This document shows, in pieces, positions 1 through 8,570 of a DNA stretch of 35,188 nucleotides. The notes under the pieces were generated by a model. It was not told the origin of the DNA. It saw nothing but the letters and a program-made list of their open reading frames with translations, and made no database searches. Each line of letters opens with the position of its first letter. Positions within the stretch are counted from its first letter, which is position 1. Source of the DNA: a virus; the IMG/VR virus record IMGVR_UViG_3300037504_000875, positions 1 to 35,188 of that record. One strand, written 5' to 3'. The translations under genes and the position numbers were made by a program.

Positions 1-794
1 CTTGCATAACAGTCTTCTACTCCTACCTGAAGTTGAGGCACAGAAATGTCTGCTCCCCATTTCTCTTTAAAATATTCTTGCGCTCTTTTGAGAACGGGGT
101 CAGGTTTAATATAAGGATTCCTCCCTGCTTTGGATTGTGAGACTCCCCTACAATGAAAAAATCTACAAAATCCCAATTGAACAATTTGATGTTCTTTCTT
201 AGCCAACCTGAGAAAAAAATCATTATCAGAAACAACCCCAAAGGGATCAAAATATTCATCGAGCCTTTCTTGCTCTATTAATTTAAGATTTAAAAGGCAC
301 GCTGAAGCTTCCCAATGTAATCTTGAAAAGCTACTAACAAAGTATTCTGAATAGTCCTCTTCAGGAATATACGATTCTTCAATAGGCTGATTCCACTTCC
401 CCACTTCTTGAGGTAGACCGCCTACCACTGCTAGAGATTGTTGATGCTCTATATATTTCAAAGCATTGATTATAAATTTGTGGTGAATAAAGGCATCATC
501 GTTTATACTGAATAAATATTCATAGCCATTCTTTTGTGCATAGTCCAAAATATAATTCATATTACTACAATAACCATGCTTGGGCCTATGATGGATCAAT
601 TCTTTAGGAAAACCAAACTGAGTCAGCCATCCATCTTCTTCTAAACCATAATCAATCAACATGAGATCCAAAGTCAGACCATCTATATCCGCTGTTGCTT
701 CAGCATAATCAGAAGCCAGGCTTATATGTTTCATTGCCTTTTTAAAATATTCAACATTATCCTTATGAGTGATTACACCAATCAGAACTTTCAC
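1..794 (-). CDS. Family 2-like glycosyltransferase, 3' end beyond the window
   Basis: Reading down from a GTG at 794, which overlaps the TGA of the upstream gene, the frame stays open for 264 codons to the window edge, so the C-terminus is missing. The start reads KVLIGVITHKDNVEYFKKA, the usual first beta strand and helix of a GT-A fold. FSINDDAFIH at residues 95-104 supplies an acidic NDD in the place of the family's DXD metal/nucleotide-sugar site. SDNDFFLRLAKK at 189-200 matches the acidic motif before the catalytic helix in GT2 enzymes, with a His at 214. Such enzymes transfer a sugar from a nucleotide-sugar donor. In a phage this could modify virion proteins, host surface glycans or DNA, and the substrate cannot be read here. 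The overlap with the upstream gene suggests co-translation. Confidence 0.8.
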   Translation of the reverse strand, partial: MKVLIGVITHKDNVEYFKKAMKHISLASDYAEATADIDGLTLDLMLIDYGLEEDGWLTQFGFPKELIHHRPKHGYCSNMNYILDYAQKNGYEYLFSINDDAFIHHKFIINALKYIEHQQSLAVVGGLPQEVGKWNQPIEESYIPEEDYSEYFVSSFSRLHWEASACLLNLKLIEQERLDEYFDPFGVVSDNDFFLRLAKKEHQIVQLGFCRFFHCRGVSQSKAGRNPYIKPDPVLKRAQEYFKEKWGADISVPQLQVGVEDCYA

Positions 795-1483
795 TTTTTC
801 TCCCGCATGTATTCCTGAAATTTAAGCATCTGTTTATCAAGCAACTTCCAAAAATCTCCAGGAGTAGCATCCGTTTCAAGCAACCAGTCAGCTTGTATAA
901 GCTCTCCATACCTAGCAACAATCTCATCCATTATCTCTCCCGTCTTGAACACCGTAAATAATGCCAGTATAAAGCTTTGCCTAAGATATTTATCCTTAGC
1001 CATCTCTGGACCAACATCAGGAATGTCATCCATTCTAAAAACAAAAGGCACTCTTTTTTGAAACAAGACTGCCCTTAAATCCATTAGTTGTTTTTTTTCA
1101 AATCCGGCTGTGTCACTGGAACAAACCACAAAACCATTCATGACCAATTTCCCAGATGAGAAATTATTTGGTTCCATAGTAGAAACTTTATACCCAAACT
1201 TAGTCCCCTCGGCTAAAAATGTTTTTTCAAACTCTTTATCGTTTCCAATATAACAGCCCTTGGTAAGCATATGCTCTTCTGGCATATAAACCTTTTTTGT
1301 TTCTTCTTCTATTTCCTTTACTGTAGGCTCTGGATTGGCCGCAGGGAAGGCATTGATTATCTTCGCCCACCCCTTTCTTTCATATTCCTTTGCTAGATGC
1401 TCTGGAACAAGTTTATTCCCAGCTCCGAGTTTGTTTGCTGCCTCTAAACTTGTAATCTTTATCTCTACTTTTTTTATCGCCAT
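791..1483 (-). CDS. Unrecognised 230-aa protein after the capsid operon
   Basis: The ATG at 1483 is preferred because GGGAGG lies 5 nt upstream (1488-1493); an in-frame TTG further up would put the ribosome site inside the gene. I do not recognise the family. The N-terminus (AIKKVEIKITSLEAANKLG, then a KxEYERKGWAKI segment) is charged. A Pro/Glu-rich linker follows near residue 55, then a globular region with aromatic residues and a C-terminal helix ending MREKK. There is no signal peptide or membrane span. It is the first gene after the terminator that closes the head operon and overlaps the glycosyltransferase start by 4 nt, so the two are probably translated together. A virion or tail-connector role is possible from position alone. 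Confidence 0.75.
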   Translation of the reverse strand: MAIKKVEIKITSLEAANKLGAGNKLVPEHLAKEYERKGWAKIINAFPAANPEPTVKEIEEETKKVYMPEEHMLTKGCYIGNDKEFEKTFLAEGTKFGYKVSTMEPNNFSSGKLVMNGFVVCSSDTAGFEKKQLMDLRAVLFQKRVPFVFRMDDIPDVGPEMAKDKYLRQSFILALFTVFKTGEIMDEIVARYGELIQADWLLETDATPGDFWKLLDKQMLKFQEYMREKK

Positions 1484-1534
1484 CGTCCCTCCCAAGTCAC
1501 TTGGAGAGTCTCTCTTAATTTATCACTTGTCAAG

Positions 1535-1564
1535 AAAAAAACCCCACTTTTTAGTAGTGGGGTT
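1535..1564 (-). terminator. Rho-independent terminator ending the head operon
   Basis: Read on the minus strand, AACCCCACT pairs perfectly with AGTGGGGTT (9 bp, 7-nt loop), and the 3' arm runs into a tract of T residues (plus-strand A at 1535-1540). It lies downstream of the Bbp16-like gene and just upstream of the 230-aa gene, so it should stop or attenuate the strongly expressed capsid transcript. Confidence 0.85.
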
Positions 1565-1568
1565 ACAC

Positions 1569-1595
1569 ATCCAAACCGAGGGAGTCTGTTTGGAT
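1569..1595. other. Stem-loop in the 3' UTR of the capsid operon
   Basis: ATCCAAAC at 1569-1576 pairs perfectly with GTTTGGAT at 1588-1595 around an 11-nt loop. It sits between the last capsid gene and the terminator. There is no T tract on either side, so it is more likely an RNA-stabilising or processing structure than a terminator. Confidence 0.55.
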
Positions 1596-1670
1596 TAAAC
1601 AATGGAAATGGCTATTTATATATATCTTATTGGAAATATTGCACCGTTAATCATTTCGAGAGGTTATAGC

Positions 1671-1700
1671 TGAGATGGTGGAGAATTCTCCACCATCTCA
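1671..1700. repeat. 30-bp perfect palindrome in the capsid-operon 3' UTR
   Basis: TGAGATGGTGGAGAA is followed directly by its exact reverse complement, giving 15 bp per arm with GAATTC at the centre. As RNA it forms a 13-bp stem with a 4-nt loop. No T tract follows on either strand. It lies 49 bp downstream of the Bbp16-like gene stop. It could be an RNA-stability hairpin or a DNA-binding site for a dimeric protein. Confidence 0.7.
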
Positions 1701-1748
1701 CCAACTAACTGATATTATTAAGAAATAAAAACCAGTTATTTCAGTATG

Positions 1749-2297
1749 TTACGTGTTCCAAGTTACAGACAACTCATTTGCCTGTGTTGGAAAGTCACCA
1801 AGATTCTCGCCAAGTAACAGACCAGCCCAAAAGACAGCATTCCCGCCTGCCGCAACTGCCCTAACGGACAGATATCTCTGTATCTGCTCTTGGTTAGTAG
1901 AAGTCTGGCCACGTCCCTCATCACCTGGTTGGAATACATGGCTAAACCTAAATGGTATTGTATACGTTCCTGCCGCTGTAATAGCTGTAGCGGTAAAAGC
2001 CAAAACAGAATTGGCATCACCATTAGCCGCGGTCAGGGCAGAATCATCATCTCTAAGTGAAATAGTAAGAGATGTAGCAGTCATTGAATAAACATCTACT
2101 ATGATCATCCCTTGACCAAATCTATACTTATCCACTACAGGAGAAGCTGTATCTGCATCACTGCTCCAGCTATCTATAGACCCACCAATGCCCACAGGGG
2201 CATTATCATAACTATCTGCGGTAGCAGATGTAAGGGTCTGCTGCGGAAGCGCCCTATAAACCAGAAATTGGTTTTTCATCTCTTTAGCAAGAGGCAT
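1749..2297 (-). CDS. Bbp16-like capsid-associated structural protein
   Basis: 182 residues, ATG with GGAGGG 7 nt upstream. The pattern fits the Bbp16-like family of phage capsid proteins as I recall it. LTSATADSYDNAP lies near the N-terminus. Alternating beta segments follow (MIIVDVYSMTATSLTISL), then AAGTYTIPFRFSHVF and a closing RYLSVRAVAAGGNAVFWAG strand. The protein is Thr/Ala rich with no membrane segment and looks like a beta sandwich. It sits directly after the major capsid gene and before the terminator, the usual place for a decoration or cement protein that stabilises the expanded head. The position is strong evidence for a virion role; the exact family assignment is from memory. 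Confidence 0.65.
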   Translation of the reverse strand: MPLAKEMKNQFLVYRALPQQTLTSATADSYDNAPVGIGGSIDSWSSDADTASPVVDKYRFGQGMIIVDVYSMTATSLTISLRDDDSALTAANGDANSVLAFTATAITAAGTYTIPFRFSHVFQPGDEGRGQTSTNQEQIQRYLSVRAVAAGGNAVFWAGLLLGENLGDFPTQANELSVTWNT

Positions 2298-2333
2298 TTT
2301 ATCACCCTCCGTTTCCTATTTTTTGTGTCCTAA

Positions 2334-3638
2334 TTAGGACATATTCGGGTCAGCAGTAGAGCTGAGGACCACGAAGGCTTTCTCTTGCTCAGGTGTTCCG
2401 CCTACTCGTGCTGAAGCCCTGAACGCTGTCTGGTTGTCTTCAAAGAGGACGTGCCTTGACATCTCAACAGAGACAGTCTTCCTTTCCCCTATGAAATAAT
2501 GTTTCCAGTCGCCCAATACCACGTCGCCTGTGCTACCCAAAGCAGAGGTTTTATAGTCTGACATCACGACCGGAAGGCCCAACATATAACCAGCTACGCC
2601 TTCGCCAAAGTTATTATAGCCCTGACCAAGTTCCATAACCGGCCTGCCCTGATCATCCTTCTCTTTTCTCAGCGTATTGAAGACTTGTTTCTTCATAAAC
2701 CATACTGCGCCAGCATCAAACATCGGAGGAAGTTGAGACTGCATATTCAAACAATCCATATAGCTAACTGTTCCAGATGAGACCCTATTAACAGTAGTAA
2801 TTCCTGGAGCATTCAAGACACCCATTGGCCGCGTGGCGCCCATGCCACGTAGAAAGATTCTATCGGTATAATGCCAATAAGCGCCTTGGAATAGCTGCAC
2901 AAGAAGGTTACCAATATTTATGGCTGAGTCTTGCAGCAAAATATCAGTAACGGGCGTGAAGGCTGAGATCTCATGACATTCAAGTGTCAGCATTCCAAAC
3001 TCAGCCTTTGTGCTAGGTTTGGTGCGCCCCTCTTCAGTCCATCTCATCCTTACGCTTCCAAAGAAATCTTCGTTATCTTCGGTAAGATCTTGGTCCAGTT
3101 TAGGCCATTGGATCTTCTGTGTGGTCATGGGCCAAACTTGCGCCCTCGGCCAAACAATTGTTCCCGGAGGCGCAAACTGCAACATGGCATAACGAACATC
3201 TTCAGGTACAAATAGCCCCGCTGAGGCGTCATCCTGAGTGTTCATAACCGTGTCCCAATCAACGCTTTTGGCTACCGCGTGAGCTGTCTTTTTGTAGGTC
3301 TCAGCCATCTTGGTGAAAAATTCTTTAGACTCTTCGCCAAGCTCCTCAAACATTCCAGAGTTACGATAATAGCCCTTTCCGGTAACTGACCACTGGTTAG
3401 ATGTGTTTACTACAGAACCACCAGGAAGGCGGTACTGGTTAGGACCGACTTGAGAGAGTTTCCCATCGTCAACTACACCGGCTTCCTTTGTATGGATATG
3501 TGCTGGTATAGCTTTTTCAAACTCATCAAGTCTGGTATTTATCTTATCAAGAGGCTCCTGGAGCTTCTTCTCTATCGTCTCGCCCAGGAACTTCTGAAAC
3601 TCCTGCTTTTTGGCGTCGCTTAAGTTTGCCGTTGACAT
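2334..3638 (-). CDS. HK97-fold major capsid protein
   Basis: 434 residues, ATG with AAGGAGTG upstream. Residues 1-45 are a charged, coiled-coil-like segment (delta-domain type, acting as an internal scaffold). A linker to about 130 follows, then the HK97 core. Recognisable parts are GLFVPEDVRYAML at 141-153 at the start of the core, a FGSVRMRWTEEG E-loop region, TPVTDILLQDSAINIG, the RIFLRGMGATRPMGVLN segment typical of the A-domain approach, and a C-terminal strand with VVLGDWKHYFIGERK and FRASARVGG. It assembles the procapsid shell with the portal and is presumably trimmed by the nearby S78 protease, probably somewhere before residue 141. The QDDASAGLFVP segment is repeated almost exactly in the 911-aa protein upstream. 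Confidence 0.95.
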   Translation of the reverse strand: MSTANLSDAKKQEFQKFLGETIEKKLQEPLDKINTRLDEFEKAIPAHIHTKEAGVVDDGKLSQVGPNQYRLPGGSVVNTSNQWSVTGKGYYRNSGMFEELGEESKEFFTKMAETYKKTAHAVAKSVDWDTVMNTQDDASAGLFVPEDVRYAMLQFAPPGTIVWPRAQVWPMTTQKIQWPKLDQDLTEDNEDFFGSVRMRWTEEGRTKPSTKAEFGMLTLECHEISAFTPVTDILLQDSAINIGNLLVQLFQGAYWHYTDRIFLRGMGATRPMGVLNAPGITTVNRVSSGTVSYMDCLNMQSQLPPMFDAGAVWFMKKQVFNTLRKEKDDQGRPVMELGQGYNNFGEGVAGYMLGLPVVMSDYKTSALGSTGDVVLGDWKHYFIGERKTVSVEMSRHVLFEDNQTAFRASARVGGTPEQEKAFVVLSSTADPNMS

Positions 3639-3687
3639 AATTCACTCCTTGACTTGCTCAGTTGGAATGCGGGGATAACCCCCACAT

Positions 3688-5877
3688 TTAACTCTTAAAG
3701 CTGCTAATGCGATCTACAGTTGGCTGTAAGAAGGCATCAACTTTTGTAGTCAACATCTCGGCTATCTCTTCTTTAGAAATTCCGTAGATGTCGTAACTAC
3801 CATCATCTTTGTTAATGCTTTTTTCTTCTATCCAACTGAGCACATCATCATCCGCAAAGTAATCAAGGGCTTGTTCGATTGTAGACTCAACGACTTCCTT
3901 AGCCGCTTTAGTTTCTATGTTGGATTTACTAGCCTGCTTTTTTACCCACCTTGAAACATCTTCGTAGTCCCAAGTATTTTGGTCAAAAGAATAGCTAATC
4001 ATCTTCTGACAATCTATACAAAGTTCCCCTTCTACACCTGTGTATTCTTTCACCTTTATGTGGTGAACATTATGACCATCGTGGTCTTCCCTATCTACTA
4101 AAGCAAAATGCTTCTGTATATTCTCTTCCTCTGGGATCTCTTCTGATTCCTCTACTTCGGGTTCTGGTTCTTCTTCCTGAGCTATAGAATCTTTAAGTGG
4201 ACAATTCTCATTTTCACACGCAGATATTTCACCTGCTGTTACATCCTTGTCACACTCTATACAATAGAATGACTCCTCTTCGTCCTCATCCTCTTCAGGT
4301 TCTACATTCTCATCTTCCTCTACTGGCTCTTCTACCTCTGGAACCTCTTCTGGTCCCTCTGCTTCTGGTTCTACTTCATCGTCACCTAAGCCTTCGTCCT
4401 CCGCCTCCTCACTGTAACCTTCCTCTGGTTCCTCAGCTTCATCCTGTATTTCAGGTGTTTCTGTTTCCTCGCCCTCATTATCTTCCTCCTCTATAGCGGC
4501 CCTATACTCATCCAAAACTGCTGGCAACTCTGCCCTTATCACGTCCCGCACTATGTTACCTATCTCTACTTTCATTGTAGACATATCCATCTGCGGAGGT
4601 GGTGGTGGTTGAACTTCCGCATCCATTGGTTCTGGGCCTGGAGGGACTTCACCTTCCGATTGCGCAGCAGCTTGTTCTGCTTCCTCTGGAGGAACAAGTG
4701 AATCCAAACTGGTTTCACTCTCTGGCTCTGGGAACTTCCCGTCAACAGCAGGAGGGGCCTGGGGTTCAGTAATAGGCGGCTGCCCTTGCGCCTCAGTAGT
4801 AGCCTGTTGATTTTCCTCTGTAGGAGGCGGCTCTGCTGGAGGCTGTTCGGTCGCGGGCGCGGCCTGCTCTTCGGGAGTAGGCGAAGCGCCTGGGCTTGCC
4901 TGTCCTGGCGGAGGGGCTTGAACTTGCTGGCTGTCAGTAGGAGCAGTCGGCTGAGTGGCCGCCGCTGTCTCGGGACCTTGGGTCGGCTGCGTTTGGTCTG
5001 GAGCCTGCTCTGGAGGAGTGGGAGTGTTAGTCTGCCATATGTTATCTGGGTTTTCTCCCTTCGAGGCGTCTACCGGGATTCCATCGTCTGCCGTGGTCAT
5101 AGAACTAATTCTATTAATTCTAGAAGTCAGTTGTGCTTCTAAAAGCTTCTGTTCTACACCTGGATGGCTCCCTGACCTTGCTGCAACATTATGAACCCAT
5201 AACGTTTTCAACATCTTTTTAAGAGAGTCTTCTGTAACAGATATCTCAAAAGTAGCTGACTGATCTCCTGTCCTCTTCCTTTGCACTTGCCCTTCTAAAG
5301 CTTCTGTAGCGATAGCCACACCCTGAATAATAGACTGAATGGCCATGTTCATTTTACCGGCCATCTCCAGTTTTCTTTCAGAGTTTTGGTTCTCCTGCTG
5401 ATACTCATTAACAGCGTTAATGTATTCGTAGCCAGCTTTCTTAGCAGCTTCGGAACCTTGTTGATACCAAAGAGTAGCAGCGGGCCAATACATTACTGGA
5501 GCTGAATTGTTTTGATTATTAGGAGTTTGTACTACATTGCCTTGAGGAGCTTGGGGAGATGTTGGGGTGGTTGTTGTGTTAACTGGCATTCCAAAAGCAT
5601 CTTTTAGGATCATTCCTTTTGTCATTAGGAATTGAGTTATGCGTTTAGCTGCCTTTACACTCTGTAAACCTTCCTCCACAACACTCTTAAATTTAATTTC
5701 AAACCTGTCTGAGGAGACACCCTCTGAGATGAAACCTTTAGATACTAGTGAACTAAATACATCCCCAGGGTTAGGCGATTGACCATCACTCAAATAATTA
5801 CTTATTTCTTGAGTGAGGGACTTTATACGAGCACTATTCGGAGCTTGTTTGGCTTTCTGTCCCTTCTTTTTGGCCAT
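3688..5877 (-). CDS. 729-aa acidic Pro/Gln-rich zinc-ribbon protein (head region)
   Basis: The ATG at 5877 has GAGGAGG upstream and overlaps the end of the 911-aa gene by 44 nt. The layout is a basic N-terminus (AKKKGQKAKQ), a helical region to about residue 220, a very Pro/Gln/Ala-rich linker (about 270-420), then a long Glu/Asp-rich stretch (about 450-600). A zinc ribbon near residues 537-560 (CIECDK...CENENC) and a second CIDC pair near 618 follow. The C-terminus is helical. The zinc ribbon resembles the one at the end of the 911-aa protein (C-x2-C-x-K-x-V-x-A-x2-I-x2-C-x-N-x2-CP). Composition and position directly before the capsid gene fit an internal scaffold or head-core protein, but no known scaffold family is recognised. 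A role in packaging or ejection cannot be excluded. Confidence 0.7.
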   Translation of the reverse strand: MAKKKGQKAKQAPNSARIKSLTQEISNYLSDGQSPNPGDVFSSLVSKGFISEGVSSDRFEIKFKSVVEEGLQSVKAAKRITQFLMTKGMILKDAFGMPVNTTTTPTSPQAPQGNVVQTPNNQNNSAPVMYWPAATLWYQQGSEAAKKAGYEYINAVNEYQQENQNSERKLEMAGKMNMAIQSIIQGVAIATEALEGQVQRKRTGDQSATFEISVTEDSLKKMLKTLWVHNVAARSGSHPGVEQKLLEAQLTSRINRISSMTTADDGIPVDASKGENPDNIWQTNTPTPPEQAPDQTQPTQGPETAAATQPTAPTDSQQVQAPPPGQASPGASPTPEEQAAPATEQPPAEPPPTEENQQATTEAQGQPPITEPQAPPAVDGKFPEPESETSLDSLVPPEEAEQAAAQSEGEVPPGPEPMDAEVQPPPPPQMDMSTMKVEIGNIVRDVIRAELPAVLDEYRAAIEEEDNEGEETETPEIQDEAEEPEEGYSEEAEDEGLGDDEVEPEAEGPEEVPEVEEPVEEDENVEPEEDEDEEESFYCIECDKDVTAGEISACENENCPLKDSIAQEEEPEPEVEESEEIPEEENIQKHFALVDREDHDGHNVHHIKVKEYTGVEGELCIDCQKMISYSFDQNTWDYEDVSRWVKKQASKSNIETKAAKEVVESTIEQALDYFADDDVLSWIEEKSINKDDGSYDIYGISKEEIAEMLTTKVDAFLQPTVDRISSFKS

Positions 5878-8569
5878 CGCTCGTTTCCTCCTCTTTGTCC
5901 TTCTTCTCTTCTATATCTGTATCCCCTATAACTGCATCCAACCATGTAAAAGGACACTCGGGGTTATCACATCGCGCTATATCTTCAGCGCTTACTGGTT
6001 TATTACACAAATTACAAAATTTAGCATCTTCTACAGGAACAAATAAACCAGCGCTTCTGTCATCTTGGCTGCTCATATAGTCGGCGGCCCCTTTCATGTC
6101 AACCGGATTTATAGATTTTTCTGTAGTTTTTTCGGAGTTTGACTCTTCGGATGACATATTATTATATTTGTCTGGCTTAACACTTTTCTTGAGGTTTATA
6201 TAAATATCAGTAATTATATCATTAATAGCCTCATAATTAGTATGATTTGGGACACCACCTTCTATCATAATTTTACAAGATTGTGATATATCAGTGATCT
6301 CTTCAATTATTTGGATAGCCGCCATGTCAGCTATTTCATCAATAGAAACATACTCATCATCCGGCTCTATATTAGGAGCCTTAGTTATAATTTCTCCATT
6401 AAACTCCTTGCCAGATGTAACTCTTTTTATTGGTTCGTTATCCAACACCACCCTCTCAAAACTACCTTCACCGTGCAACTTATTAAAGTGATCCTGAATT
6501 TCCCTTACAAAGTCACCAGTAGCTTCGGGAGTTTTTGTTCTATTATAAACAACCATCATGTTACCAGGGGTGTTCTCTATGTCATAAAGATCATCTACTA
6601 CTTTGGTAAATCTTTCGGCTACTGTTCCTGGTTTAGTAGAATGTATTTTTTGAGAGCCCTCTATATGTCTCCTTATATCGTGCTCAACTAGTCTATTTAA
6701 AAAGTCTTTTCTATTAGTTTCTTTGCCCATCTGGGCAAGCTCTCGTCTTGTCTTGGCCTCTTCTCTTTTGGTTTCAGCGTTTATTTTCTTAATTTCATCG
6801 GCCATGGTTGACGTTTTCGGAGCTGGAGTCTTCCTATTCCCTATTTTATCAACCTCTTGTTGTTGCCTAGTTCTGCTTTTTTCTGCTGCCTGTTTCGCCC
6901 CAAGATAGCTTGCGATATCTTGTTGGAAATAATACATTCCACCAGTTCCGGCAGAAATAGATATTCCAGCCAAAACCCTCCTAGAAAGGGGGCCTATAAC
7001 TGCATCGGCCATAAATTCATTATATCCACGATAATCGTCTTTATTTACAATGTCAGCTCTATTAGCGAACTCGTCGCCATAGCGAGTTACAACCCGATCT
7101 GGCAATATAGATTCTGTATTTTTTATTTTTCGGGGTATTCCGCGAGAATCTAATAGCCTCTTCTGATCTAACCATAGCTTAAGATCGTCTTCACCAAGAG
7201 TTTTCCCCTTATTTCTAACAAAATTGACTTCAAGCGTTTTGGGGTCAACTTTTATAGGCTTAACGGAACCTTCAGGGCCGCCAGTCTTTAATATTCTATA
7301 TAGTTTGTTGTCCCCTGTTTTTGCTTCTCTCTTTAGAGCCTCTTCTACCATAGATTTATATCTAAGAGACCCGTTCTCATACGTGATTGGTTTACCTGAA
7401 TAGGCGTCCAGCTGACCAAACTTGGGAATAAAACTCTCTCTGGATGCGCTATCAGACAAATCTGCAACATAATTTTTGTTAAGCCTAAACCTATCAACAT
7501 TATAACCAGTCCATTTGGGGCCAGCCCTCATGCCATACTTGGCCCCTTCTTCTGGAGTCATACCTTTGGCCTTCATTAATGTTTTAGTTATCCACTTGTT
7601 AATTGCTCCAGCTTTCTCCATTTCCGTCCAGCTTTCTTTCCCTGTCACTTTAGCAAACTGTATAAACTCCGGTGGAACAGCTTCAGTTGGATCTGGAGCC
7701 CCAAATTCCTTTAATTTCCTAACCTGGAGTCTCCCAAAGCCATCAACATCCATGTGTTTCAGATCTTTAAGATTATCCATATTTTTGAGGCCACCCTGGA
7801 GCGCGAACTTTGGTCTACCAACAGTAAGAGCTGCAACACCCAAAATTGTAGCAATACCACCGGCAAGGAGAACGAGCTTCGCTCTATCCCTTTCATCTTT
7901 CTCAGAATATTCATTCCTAAAGGTGCCCCACGCATCTTTCAATATTTGTTGTTTAGCCACTTCTCTATCAAAAGCCGCTTTGGTTTCTGTTATACTAGCT
8001 CTGGCTTCTCCAGATTCACCTGGAACATTTTTTACAGAAACATAGCCCCCCCTAGAGAGTTTAGCTTTGCCGTATTTAGACCGATAGGCCGCTTCTCTCA
8101 TCTTCTCTTCTTTTTTGAGATATTCTTCGGGGTTATCTATATACTCAGCCCAATCTGGTTTACCCAGTTCCTTAGCATCTTCCTTGACCATCTTTTCTAT
8201 TTCTTTCTCAGAAGCGTCAGGATAAGCTTTTTTGTATTGGGACATTCTTTTAGGAACAGCAATAGAAGCATATTTTGAAGTTCTCCCAGAAAAACTTCTC
8301 TTACCACCATGCTTTCCTTTCGAGGTTTTTGGAGTAGAGCCTGCCTTCCCATCCTCTACAAATTTTCCATCTGGACCGCGGGGGTGTTCACTCTCCTCAA
8401 ATTCCTCTTTGGACATAGCCTTAGTTTTAAATAAAAAGGAGAGACCTTTTATCTCTTTAGCGCCTTTATTTTTTTTGCGGAACTTCCCATCTGAATCTCT
8501 GGGATGCTCATGCTCCTCAAATTCCTCTTTGGACATTTTTTTGGTCTCTATCAGCTCTGCCAATCCCAT
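5834..8569 (-). CDS. 911-aa head-operon protein with tandem HPR..DGKF repeats and a capsid-like zinc-ribbon tail
   Basis: Residues 9-30 and 49-70 are two copies of the same 22-residue unit, with core SKEEFEE.EHPR..DGKF. The HPR..DGKF signature is one I recall from phage head-morphogenesis (MuF-associated) proteins. A hydrophobic segment lies near residue 235 (LVLLAGGIATILGVAALTV) and a weaker one near 540 (RRVLAGISISAG). Residues 835-845 read QDDRSAGLFVP, almost identical to the major capsid protein, followed by a four-Cys zinc ribbon (FCNLC...CDNPEC) and an acidic tail. It lies between the protease and the 729-aa gene and starts next to the protease stop. It is probably virion or procapsid associated. 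The large middle part is unrecognised and could be an injected effector. Confidence 0.7.
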   Translation of the reverse strand: MGLAELIETKKMSKEEFEEHEHPRDSDGKFRKKNKGAKEIKGLSFLFKTKAMSKEEFEESEHPRGPDGKFVEDGKAGSTPKTSKGKHGGKRSFSGRTSKYASIAVPKRMSQYKKAYPDASEKEIEKMVKEDAKELGKPDWAEYIDNPEEYLKKEEKMREAAYRSKYGKAKLSRGGYVSVKNVPGESGEARASITETKAAFDREVAKQQILKDAWGTFRNEYSEKDERDRAKLVLLAGGIATILGVAALTVGRPKFALQGGLKNMDNLKDLKHMDVDGFGRLQVRKLKEFGAPDPTEAVPPEFIQFAKVTGKESWTEMEKAGAINKWITKTLMKAKGMTPEEGAKYGMRAGPKWTGYNVDRFRLNKNYVADLSDSASRESFIPKFGQLDAYSGKPITYENGSLRYKSMVEEALKREAKTGDNKLYRILKTGGPEGSVKPIKVDPKTLEVNFVRNKGKTLGEDDLKLWLDQKRLLDSRGIPRKIKNTESILPDRVVTRYGDEFANRADIVNKDDYRGYNEFMADAVIGPLSRRVLAGISISAGTGGMYYFQQDIASYLGAKQAAEKSRTRQQQEVDKIGNRKTPAPKTSTMADEIKKINAETKREEAKTRRELAQMGKETNRKDFLNRLVEHDIRRHIEGSQKIHSTKPGTVAERFTKVVDDLYDIENTPGNMMVVYNRTKTPEATGDFVREIQDHFNKLHGEGSFERVVLDNEPIKRVTSGKEFNGEIITKAPNIEPDDEYVSIDEIADMAAIQIIEEITDISQSCKIMIEGGVPNHTNYEAINDIITDIYINLKKSVKPDKYNNMSSEESNSEKTTEKSINPVDMKGAADYMSSQDDRSAGLFVPVEDAKFCNLCNKPVSAEDIARCDNPECPFTWLDAVIGDTDIEEKKDKEEETSDGQKEGTESQTSSE

Positions 8570-8570
8570 A

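Noticed and set aside
1524-1534. TTGACA just after the terminator as a promoter for the 230-aa gene
   Set aside because: No -10 box is seen at 15-19 nt spacing, so it was not annotated.
7515-8278. Plus-strand ORFs of 174-176 aa
   Set aside because: They lie entirely opposite the 911-aa gene, which has real domains and an appropriate start.
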